Positions 1-5,001 of a stretch of DNA of 6,701 bases are shown piece after piece. The notes under the pieces were generated by a model that saw only the letters and a list, made by a program, of their open reading frames with translations, had not been told where the DNA came from and searched no databases. Where the stretch lies: contig DBRH01000052.1 of NCBI GenBank assembly GCA_002305955.1, forward strand, positions 18,936 through 25,636. The letters are read 5' to 3'. Numbering within the stretch: position 1 is the first letter of the stretch; every line of letters starts with the position of its first letter. The translations under genes were made by a program, and so were the position numbers. Source of the stretch: Kosmotogaceae bacterium UBA1373 (GTDB lineage Bacteria > Thermotogota > Thermotogae > Petrotogales > Kosmotogaceae).

Positions 1-581
1 TATCCGTCAGCCCCTATTTCCTCGGCATAATCACGGCTCACGGGGGCGCCTCCTATGAGCACCTTGACCTTTTCTCTCACGCCGGCTTCTCTGAGTGCGT
101 TTATGACCTTCGGCATGTTGAGCATCGTTGTGGTAAGTAAGGCCGATATAACCAGTATATCGGGTTTTTCTCGTTTTGTGGCCTCGACGAAACTCTCCGG
201 TTTCACATCTACCCCTAGATCGATTATTTCGAATCCCGCCCCTTTGAGCATCATACAAACCAGGTTCTTGCCTATATCGTGCAAATCGCCCTCGACAGTC
301 CCGGCCACAACCTTGCCTACCTTCCTGACCCCGCTACCGACCAGAAGCGGTTCTATAAGATCCATCGAGGCATTCATGGCTTTAGCCGCAACGAGAACTT
401 CCGGTACGAAGTATTCCCCTCCTCTGAACAACCTTCCTACCTCGTCCATGCCCGGAATCAATGCGGAATTCAGTATATCCTTAGCGCTTAGGCCTTTTTC
501 AAGGGCCTCCTGCGTCGCCTGCTTCGCCATCGCCGGCATCGTTTCGATTATGGCGTTTTTGATTCTCTCGAGCAGCTCCAT
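1..581 (-). CDS. Methyltransferase-associated corrinoid (cobalamin-binding) protein, C-terminus cut by window edge
   Basis: Small corrinoid protein of the MtaC/MtbC/MttC kind, which carries a methyl group on cobalamin between a substrate methyltransferase and a second methyltransferase acting on a carrier such as tetrahydrofolate. 193 residues are visible; the family is usually about 210, so roughly the last 20 are outside the window. Residues 1-85 are the helical cap typical of B12-binding methyltransferases (motif PGMDEVG near 43-49, then YFVPE near 57-61). Residues about 88-193 are the Rossmann-like B12 domain, with EGDLHDIGKN at 97-106; His101 is the predicted lower axial cobalt ligand. 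The IGGAPVS stretch near 176-182 is also typical. The ATG is chosen because GGAGGT lies 7 bases upstream. No partner methyltransferase is in the window; one would be expected beyond the left edge. The substrate (methylamine, methanol, methoxy compound, betaine) cannot be told from this subunit. The family call is firm. Confidence 0.93.
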   Translation of the reverse strand, partial: MELLERIKNAIIETMPAMAKQATQEALEKGLSAKDILNSALIPGMDEVGRLFRGGEYFVPEVLVAAKAMNASMDLIEPLLVGSGVRKVGKVVAGTVEGDLHDIGKNLVCMMLKGAGFEIIDLGVDVKPESFVEATKREKPDILVISALLTTTMLNMPKVINALREAGVREKVKVLIGGAPVSRDYAEEIGADG

Positions 582-588
582 CTCTCCG

Positions 589-594
589 ACCTCC
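589..594 (-). promoter_or_regulatory. Ribosome binding site deciding the corrinoid protein start
   Basis: GGAGGT on the minus strand, 7 bases before the ATG. It decides the start, because the reading frame stays open for 28 more codons upstream (to a TAA at 666-668) but contains no ATG, GTG or TTG. Confidence 0.75.
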
Positions 595-630
595 CTGGGG
601 GTATATTTATCTCTTTCATAAAGTCTATCA

Positions 631-660
631 TCTATATCGACTGTTATTGCTACGCAACAA
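631..660 (-). promoter_or_regulatory. Candidate promoter of the corrinoid protein gene
   Basis: On the minus strand, TTGTTG (655-660) and TATAGA (631-636) are separated by 18 bases, a sigma-70-like arrangement about 50 bases before the start codon. The match is moderate. The gene could also be read through from the GNAT gene upstream, since no terminator is evident between them. Confidence 0.3.
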
Positions 661-722
661 CGCTTTTAATCGATAAAGACTCTTTTTGTCGCCCCTCGGA
701 AAGTTCCCGTAAGTACCTTTCA

Positions 723-1631
723 TCAAAGGCGATCCAGATCTTTCTCGAGCAATATGGAAAACTCTTTCATGCCCACCGAGAGGGCCCATTTATAACAATA
801 TGCGTCGCAGTTGCATTCGAAAAACATCTCCCTGGCCTGAACCCCTTTCAGCCTGCGCAGAGATTCATAGAGGAGACTCCCGGCCACCCCCAGCCTTCTG
901 AAGGGGTGAACTACAAATACGAAATCCAGGTAGCCGAGAAAGTCGTAAGTCATCAGGTCCTCAAAAACAGAGTAAACCAGAAACCCCGCCGGACTGCCAC
1001 CGTGCGAATCGATAAGCAAGGTCCCCCCTCTTTCAATGACGGCGTTGAGCCTATAATAAAGTTCACTGAGATTCATCGAAAGATCTTGCGCCAGCTCGGC
1101 GCGAGAAATCGTTAGGCCTTCCGAGAACATCAAAAGGTCGGCCGGAACACCTAGAGATACGCCAGACTCCTCGCGGACGGGAGATCGGCTTTCGATCGAG
1201 AGGCAAACAGTGACTGGACGGAAACCTCTCTTTAGAAGGATCTCCCAGCCCGGTCCGCCCCGAAAAGTGTTGCCGGATACTTTCCCGTATCCCTGAGAGT
1301 ACATCCGGGAAAGGGCGTGATCCAGGAGCTGCGTGGCGATTCCTCTCTTTCTATGAGCCTCCTCGACGAAGATGTCGAAGATATGTCCGGTTTCTTCCGG
1401 CGAATAAGTCTCTTCCCTTCTACGGCCGAAATGAATGTATCCTACGATCGTTCCCCGGCATCTCATGACGGCCACGCTATCCCCGGCATTGAGAAAGTCA
1501 CGGTAAACTTCATCGACCGGCCTCAATTCCCCGGGCGAATATCTACCGTTGCTGGATTCCGGTATGGCTTTGTACATTCTCGTTCTTATTTCGTTCAGTT
1601 CCTGGGGCGTCGCTTCATCGATATAATACAT
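723..1631 (-). CDS. Tandem double-domain GNAT family N-acetyltransferase
   Basis: A 302-residue protein with two GNAT (Gcn5-related acetyltransferase) folds in series, predicted cytoplasmic. Domain 1 spans about residues 1-150: a beta strand with GYIHFG near 64-69, then HIFDIFVEEAHRKRGIA with the acetyl-CoA pyrophosphate loop R94-K-R-G97-I-A99, and the typical late GF at 136-137. Domain 2 spans about 155-302: LDFVFVVHPFRRLGVAG carries R245-R-L-G248-V-A250, followed by a Cys-rich FECNCDAYCY segment at 271-280 and the late VGM at 286-288. Both loops fit R-x-x-G-x-A, so both domains may bind acetyl-CoA, unlike many double GNATs where one copy has decayed. Each half is about normal GNAT length. 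The ATG has GGGAG 4 bases upstream. The gene is divergent from the YD-repeat gene and lies upstream of the corrinoid gene on the same strand. The acetyl acceptor is unknown; the context gives no clue. Confidence 0.88.
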   Translation of the reverse strand: MYYIDEATPQELNEIRTRMYKAIPESSNGRYSPGELRPVDEVYRDFLNAGDSVAVMRCRGTIVGYIHFGRRREETYSPEETGHIFDIFVEEAHRKRGIATQLLDHALSRMYSQGYGKVSGNTFRGGPGWEILLKRGFRPVTVCLSIESRSPVREESGVSLGVPADLLMFSEGLTISRAELAQDLSMNLSELYYRLNAVIERGGTLLIDSHGGSPAGFLVYSVFEDLMTYDFLGYLDFVFVVHPFRRLGVAGSLLYESLRRLKGVQAREMFFECNCDAYCYKWALSVGMKEFSILLEKDLDRL

Positions 1632-1718
1632 CTTTCTCCCGCGAGACAGTGATTATGGATAACATCTTTGATCAAGGTCATGTATGATAATAATAACTCA
1701 TTCAGTGGAGGTGAAGAA
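1632..1718. promoter_or_regulatory. Divergent intergenic promoter region
   Basis: These 87 bases separate the GNAT start (minus) from the YD-repeat gene start (plus) and must hold promoters for both unless transcription enters from elsewhere. Plus-strand candidate: TTGATC (1668-1673), 17 bases, TAATAA (1691-1696). Minus-strand candidate: ATGACC, 18 bases, CATAAT. Both matches are weak. TTGATCAA at 1668-1675 is a perfect 8-bp palindrome near the centre. The region is needed functionally, but individual boxes are uncertain. Confidence 0.4.
1707..1713 (+). promoter_or_regulatory. Ribosome binding site deciding a GTG start
   Basis: GGAGGTG, 5 bases before the GTG at 1719. It sets the start of the YD-repeat protein at this GTG, which puts the KK-plus-hydrophobic signal peptide exactly at the N-terminus. 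An in-frame TTG at 1668 would add 17 residues that include this site. Confidence 0.8.
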
Positions 1719-2606
1719 GTGAAGAAACTTCTCACAGTAAGCACAATTATCCTGTTGGCAATGGTTTTGTTCGCACAGTCGGAGTTCATGATTCCCCTGA
1801 GTACGGCCGATTTCGCCCTCAAAGGTCCGGTGAAATCGATGAAGACAGTCTACCCGCCAAGCGATGTCGATCTCGGAGAAGATGTAGTGATGCCTGCGTA
1901 CGAGGTAATCTCTTTCGATGAAGCGGGAAAGATAGTTTCTCAGATCTCTTACGATAAGGACGGAAAAGAGATAAATGCCATCCTTTACGGCTACGATGCT
2001 TTCGGAAAGCTTTCCGCGATCTCTGGAAGAGAAAACGGCGAGGAACAGATAATAGGGGAATTGACTATCGAAGACGGTAAAATCATTTCTATCGTTGCAG
2101 ATGAAGGCGAAGACAAGTCCACCATCAACATGGAGTACGACGAAAACGGCAGACTCGTCGCCCAGATCATATCTGGAATGAGCGAAGGGCAGGAAATACA
2201 GATCGCCGTAAACATGGCCTACGATGAAAGAGGCAACCTAATAGAAGAGTCCATGAGCATGATGGGAATGGTACTATCGAAAACGGTTTTTGAATACGAC
2301 AGCAACAATCTCAAGATAAGAGAACTCGAGTACATGTACATGTTCGCCGAACCCGGCACCGAACCGGAGCCTATTGCGTCTCAGTTCGAGTACAACGAAT
2401 GGGGAGACGTATTCAAGAAGATAAGCGATAGCTTCTTCAGTGACGATAAAGAAGTTACGGTCTATGAGTACGAATACGATGCGGCGGGCAACTACACTCA
2501 CATGACGGTATATTTCCTTTACAGTATTCAGGATCTCGAGAAGGAAAACTGGAAGGAACTGGCAACCGTCGAAAGCGAAGAAACCAGGGAAATCGAGTAT
2601 TACTGA
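1719..2606 (+). CDS. Secreted YD-repeat (RHS-like) protein
   Basis: A 295-residue exported protein starting at GTG. Residues 1-19 form a Sec signal peptide: KK at 2-3, hydrophobic core to about 18, likely cleavage after LFA at 17-19. There is no Cys at the cleavage point, so it is not a lipoprotein. The mature part carries about eight degenerate Y/F-D-x-x-G units, near residues 64 (FDEAGK), 76 (YDKDGK), 90 (YDAFGK), 138 (YDENGR), 166 (YDERGN), 191 (YDSNNL), 223 (YNEWGD) and 251 (YDAAGN). Such YD repeats build beta-rich shells or solenoids in RHS/teneurin proteins. Here the protein is far shorter than a toxin-delivering RHS protein and has no toxin-like tail or RHS core signature, so a small periplasmic or surface binding or structural role is more likely. 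The mature chain is rich in Glu and Asp and looks acidic. It is a single-gene unit ending in a strong terminator. The exact function is unknown. Confidence 0.85.
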   Translation: MKKLLTVSTIILLAMVLFAQSEFMIPLSTADFALKGPVKSMKTVYPPSDVDLGEDVVMPAYEVISFDEAGKIVSQISYDKDGKEINAILYGYDAFGKLSAISGRENGEEQIIGELTIEDGKIISIVADEGEDKSTINMEYDENGRLVAQIISGMSEGQEIQIAVNMAYDERGNLIEESMSMMGMVLSKTVFEYDSNNLKIRELEYMYMFAEPGTEPEPIASQFEYNEWGDVFKKISDSFFSDDKEVTVYEYEYDAAGNYTHMTVYFLYSIQDLEKENWKELATVESEETREIEYY

Positions 2607-2621
2607 TAACGATTGAACAAG

Positions 2622-2647
2622 AAGAGGGCGGAAACGCCCTCTTTTTT
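2622..2647 (+). terminator. Rho-independent terminator after the YD-repeat gene
   Basis: A perfect 9-bp stem (AAGAGGGCG / CGCCCTCTT) closes a GAAA tetraloop at 2631-2634 and runs into a T tract, 15 bases after the stop codon. It separates the YD-repeat gene from the lipoprotein gene. Confidence 0.93.
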
Positions 2648-2719
2648 GTTCATCCTTACCCATAACCTGTACTGCAATCTCGGGTTCTCGATCGTAAAAC
2701 ACCTCTTGAACAATGGCTT

Positions 2720-2747
2720 TTGACAGCTTTTCCAGAGAGATTACACT
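2720..2747 (+). promoter_or_regulatory. Candidate upstream promoter of the caspase-like lipoprotein gene
   Basis: A perfect TTGACA (2720-2725) is followed after 16 bases by TACACT (2742-2747), which matches TATAAT at 4 of 6 positions. It lies about 120 bases before the start codon and could be a second promoter besides the TATAAT box at 2785. Confidence 0.4.
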
Positions 2748-2760
2748 GTGTATAACTATG

Positions 2761-2802
2761 TGTCTTTCAAGACCTTCATGATTGTATAATTGTCTGTCAA
2801 GA
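2761..2802 (+). promoter_or_regulatory. TATAAT box flanked by two near-identical 12-bp direct repeats (candidate promoter-operator)
   Basis: TGTCTTTCAAGA (2761-2772) and TGTCTGTCAAGA (2791-2802) match at 11 of 12 bases and start exactly 30 bp apart. Between them is a perfect -10 box TATAAT (2785-2790). The first copy covers where the -35 box would be, and no good -35 is otherwise seen. The second begins right after the -10 box, at the expected transcription start. Each copy also has dyad symmetry: GTCTT-TC-AAGAC in the first, and outer TGTC/GACA arms at 2791-2806 in the second. This geometry fits a repressor, or an activator replacing the -35 contact. The binding protein is unknown. Confidence 0.5.
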
Positions 2803-2824
2803 TGACATATTTACATAGAATTCC

Positions 2825-2839
2825 GTGTAGGCAATACAC
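2825..2839 (+). repeat. Small inverted repeat in the leader of the lipoprotein gene
   Basis: GTGTA and TACAC form a perfect 5-bp stem around a GGCAA loop, 27 bases before the ATG. It is short and may be chance. It would lie in the 5' untranslated leader if transcription starts near 2797. Confidence 0.25.
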
Positions 2840-2866
2840 TGCTCCGCATTCGGGGAAGGTGATACT

Positions 2867-4108
2867 ATGCGGCTGAAACGAGTAGTTCTTGTAATGATAG
2901 TTCTTGCAACTGTCTTTTTCTTGCTGTCTGCCTGTTTTCCCAAAGATCCCCTAGAGGCCGCCACAAAGAAGTTCATTGAACTGATAAAAAAAGAGGGAGA
3001 GCCGGAAGATACCTTTGTCGGAGTTCGCCTGGCCGAGGTCGCCGTAGGAGATATCATCACTTCAGAAACGGCCGACGGCGGGCAGGAATTTCAATACCAG
3101 CTTCAGGGTCTGAACCAGGCCGGATGGCTTTTCTATCTCGACGAGGCTCCGGGAGCTTTCTACGACCATCCCGGAAGATTGGTAGTAATCAGCAAAAACG
3201 GACAGAAAATCTTCGATCAGAAGATCGAAGGCGTGCCCAAGGTGAACGACGAACTACCCGCTCCCTTACTCACGCGTTCACAGTATATAGCAAGCACTAT
3301 CTGGGACAAGAGTAAAATCGTTTATCTTCCAATTATAGACTGGATAGATGTCATAATAGCCAGAATAATCCGTAAAGGGGCTGTAATAACCAGCGGTCTT
3401 ACTCCGACCCAGAATCTCTACGCCGAGGCGAGGGACGCCAGAGATCTCATGTCGACTTCCTTCAAAACACTTATGGGAGCCGATAAAGTGCGCGATGTGA
3501 AGTACACTGCCGGTGGACCGGCCCCCAACTGGACGGCCGTTCAAAACGCGATGAACGATCTCTTCACGAACGAGAAGATAAACCACATGACGCTCTATTT
3601 CGTAGCCCACGGCAACATCAACCTGATGAACCTCGGCGGAACCACTTTCTATGCCTCTCAACTCAGAAGCTATATACAGGAACATGCCAACACGACTTTC
3701 TGTCTGATCATCGAATCCTGCCACGCCGGAAGCTGGCTCGATGGACTTAAATCCGGCGGTGTGATGCCGGCCAACATCGAGATAGCCATCACCACAACGA
3801 GTTCGTCCAAGAGTGCTTATCCCGACTGGGATCATGTTGGCGGCGTGCTCGCCGACTTCAACCCTTCCGACGTTTACGTGGAGTGGTCGGGAGACTTCCT
3901 CCAGAAAATGGCGTACTTCACTAGCGACGCACACTGGCCAGAGGTTCAGACCTACGCCACGACATACTCCACTTCCGACATCGCGGCCCTCCTCTACAAG
4001 TGCTTCACGGCCATAAAAGGAGCGACTCCCCAGACCACTTCGCTAACACTCACCGAAAGAACCATAGCCGGGTTTATACAGGATCCGAAGGTTTATAGAG
4101 ACTGGTAA
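2867..4108 (+). CDS. Caspase-like (clan CD) cysteine peptidase lipoprotein
   Basis: A 413-residue lipoprotein. Residues 1-22 are a lipoprotein signal (RLKR, hydrophobic stretch, lipobox L20-S-A-C23), so the mature protein should be lipid-anchored outside the cytoplasm by Cys23. Residues about 45-130 look beta-rich and match no family I recognise. Residues about 180-320 resemble a caspase/legumain-type fold: predicted beta strand MTLYFVAHG ending in catalytic His248-Gly249, then FCLIIESCHAG with catalytic Cys285 (SCHAG, as in caspase and metacaspase D-x-C-H-S-G), then IEIAITTTSSSKSAY at 304-318, the position of the substrate-pocket strand in this clan. The 37-residue His-Cys spacing suits clan CD. 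Family C13-, C14- or C11-like cannot be decided by eye. A hydrophobic segment at 151-168 may be an amphipathic helix. The ATG has AAGGTGAT 3 bases upstream. It is a single-gene unit with its own promoter region and terminator. Substrate and role (protein processing, envelope maintenance, defence) are unknown. Confidence 0.8.
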   Translation: MRLKRVVLVMIVLATVFFLLSACFPKDPLEAATKKFIELIKKEGEPEDTFVGVRLAEVAVGDIITSETADGGQEFQYQLQGLNQAGWLFYLDEAPGAFYDHPGRLVVISKNGQKIFDQKIEGVPKVNDELPAPLLTRSQYIASTIWDKSKIVYLPIIDWIDVIIARIIRKGAVITSGLTPTQNLYAEARDARDLMSTSFKTLMGADKVRDVKYTAGGPAPNWTAVQNAMNDLFTNEKINHMTLYFVAHGNINLMNLGGTTFYASQLRSYIQEHANTTFCLIIESCHAGSWLDGLKSGGVMPANIEIAITTTSSSKSAYPDWDHVGGVLADFNPSDVYVEWSGDFLQKMAYFTSDAHWPEVQTYATTYSTSDIAALLYKCFTAIKGATPQTTSLTLTERTIAGFIQDPKVYRDW

Positions 4109-4117
4109 TTCAAATCG

Positions 4118-4145
4118 AGCGGGCCCCGCTGTGGGCCCGCTTTTT
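4118..4145 (+). terminator. Rho-independent terminator after the caspase-like lipoprotein gene
   Basis: A perfect 9-bp GC-rich stem (AGCGGGCCC / GGGCCCGCT) with loop CGCTGT runs directly into TTTTT, 9 bases after the stop codon. It insulates the aldolase operon from upstream transcription. Confidence 0.93.
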
Positions 4146-4183
4146 CTCCATGAGTTAATCGATGAGAAAGCCTTTTGATTTGA

Positions 4184-4213
4184 TTGATTTACCCATACCG
4201 TTTTTGATATAAT
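4184..4213 (+). promoter_or_regulatory. Promoter of the aldolase-regulator-dehydrogenase operon
   Basis: TTGATT (4184-4189) and a perfect TATAAT (4208-4213) are 18 bases apart. Overlapping TTGATT copies at 4175 and 4180 make the -35 region redundant. Transcription would start near 4220, giving a leader of about 50 bases before the TTG start at 4273. Confidence 0.7.
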
Positions 4214-4229
4214 AATAACGAACATTTAT

Positions 4230-4247
4230 TATGCACAAATGTGCGTA
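4230..4247 (+). promoter_or_regulatory. Candidate operator: 18-bp imperfect palindrome just downstream of the promoter
   Basis: TATGCACAAATGTGCGTA has 8-base arms around AA with one mismatched pair. The inner GCACA-AA-TGTGC is perfect. It begins about 10 bases after the predicted transcription start, a usual place for a repressor site. The natural candidate binder is the SorC-family regulator encoded in the same operon, giving autoregulation; this is inferred from position and symmetry only. Confidence 0.45.
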
Positions 4248-4257
4248 TATTTTTCAT

Positions 4258-4269
4258 AAGGACGTGATC
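4258..4269 (+). promoter_or_regulatory. Ribosome binding site deciding a TTG start for the aldolase
   Basis: AAGGACGTGATC matches the ideal anti-16S sequence AAGGAGGTGATC at 11 of 12 bases and ends 3 bases before TTG at 4273, a correct spacing. The earlier in-frame ATG at 4231 has no such site, lies inside the candidate operator and would follow the predicted transcription start by only about 11 bases. Confidence 0.7.
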
Positions 4270-4272
4270 GAC

Positions 4273-5001
4273 TTGACCGGACTCGAGAGAAATGTTGCAA
4301 GCCTATTTTCTAACGGAGGGCACCTCTTTGTTGTCGCACTAGATCATCCGCAGTTCTTTGGACCCGTCGAAGGGATAGATAAACCGGCTGAACTCATCGA
4401 GAGACTCTCGATGTCCAGAGCTGATGGATTCATCGTAAACCCCGGCATAACAAGACTTTTGAATGCCAGGACCGTGTCGGGCAAGAAGTTGATCGTGAGA
4501 TCGTCGATCGGCGGCAGCAAGTTCTCCGACTACAAGACTTTCCATCCTGCGGTCGTCTCTGCCGAATCCCTTCTCGATCTCGGGGCCGATGCGGCGATAC
4601 TTATGCTCGTTCTCGGAGGTCGCGACTATGACTCGATGGAGAACGTCGCCCGCGCGATAGACGAATATCACTCGCTATCGATCCCCGTGGTCGTGGAGGT
4701 ACTGGCCGAAGACTTCAATAAGACCAGCGACCCCGATCTGGTCAAGACTGGAGCGAGAATAGCCGCCGAACTCGGCGCAGATGTTTTGAAGGTCTTCTAT
4801 ACGGAAGATTTCTCCGTGGTGGTTCAGGGCTGTCCGGTGCCGGTAATACTGGCCGGAGGACCCAGAAACCTCGATGTACTAACAATGGCCAGAAACGCCG
4901 TCAATTGCGGCGTAAAAGGCTTCGCGTTTGGAAGGAACATTTTCCAGAGCGAGGACCCCGTGAAACTGATAGCCGAGCTCGACGGAATTATCAGGGGGTG
5001 A
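4273..5001 (+). CDS. Class I aldolase of the FbaB/LsrF (DeoC/LacD-like) family
   Basis: A 242-residue TIM-barrel Schiff-base aldolase, cytoplasmic, expected to cleave or form a carbon-carbon bond in a phosphorylated sugar. Visible motifs: VVALDHPQF at 20-28 with Asp24 in the place of the active-site Asp of this family; VVVEVLAED at 139-147; ADVLKVFYT at 169-177 with Lys173 as predicted Schiff-base lysine; AGGPRN at 194-199 and FGRNIFQ at 219-225 forming the phosphate-binding loops. GRN-x-FQ is typical of the archaeal-type fructose-bisphosphate aldolase, LsrF and related enzymes. Length is normal for the family. A TTG start is chosen from the near-perfect ribosome binding site; the in-frame ATG at 4231 would add 14 residues (MHKCAYIFHKDVID) unlike the family N-terminus. 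First gene of a coupled operon with a SorC regulator and a dehydrogenase. Exact substrate is not determined: an AI-2 (LsrF) role is possible by family, but no lsr transporter or kinase is visible, and a sugar or polyol pathway fits better. Confidence 0.87.
   Translation: MTGLERNVASLFSNGGHLFVVALDHPQFFGPVEGIDKPAELIERLSMSRADGFIVNPGITRLLNARTVSGKKLIVRSSIGGSKFSDYKTFHPAVVSAESLLDLGADAAILMLVLGGRDYDSMENVARAIDEYHSLSIPVVVEVLAEDFNKTSDPDLVKTGARIAAELGADVLKVFYTEDFSVVVQGCPVPVILAGGPRNLDVLTMARNAVNCGVKGFAFGRNIFQSEDPVKLIAELDGIIRG

Noticed and set aside
31..621. Long reading frames on both strands overlapping the corrinoid gene (plus 55-621, plus 279-491, minus 31-258)
   Set aside because: They give low-complexity Ser/Thr- or Arg-rich translations without motifs or ribosome binding sites and are shadows of the corrinoid frame.
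582..722. Possible cobalamin riboswitch in front of the corrinoid protein gene
   Set aside because: The gap is only 141 bases, no B12-box-like GCCACTG is seen on the minus strand, and no terminator or sequestering hairpin is present. AAAGACTCTTT at 675-685 is a weak AT-rich palindrome only.
1668..1718. N-terminal extension of the YD-repeat protein from TTG 1668
   Set aside because: It would bury the GGAGGTG site inside the gene and put 17 polar residues ahead of a clean signal peptide.
1719..2606. Reading the YD-repeat protein as an RHS or contact-dependent toxin
   Set aside because: It is too short, lacks an RHS core signature and a variable C-terminal toxin domain, and has no immunity gene following it.
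2713..2781. A 22-codon open frame in the 2607-2866 intergenic region beginning at ATG near 2713
   Set aside because: It has no ribosome binding site, no recognisable sequence, and it overlaps both candidate promoters.
3278..3934. A 218-residue open frame antisense to the caspase-like gene
   Set aside because: There is no ribosome binding site or recognisable motif, and the plus-strand frame has clear lipobox and catalytic motifs with proper initiation and termination signals.
4905..4997. Upstream start giving the SorC regulator 31 extra residues
   Set aside because: The extension is Arg-rich out-of-frame aldolase sequence. The GTGA overlap and the family N-terminus support GTG 4998.
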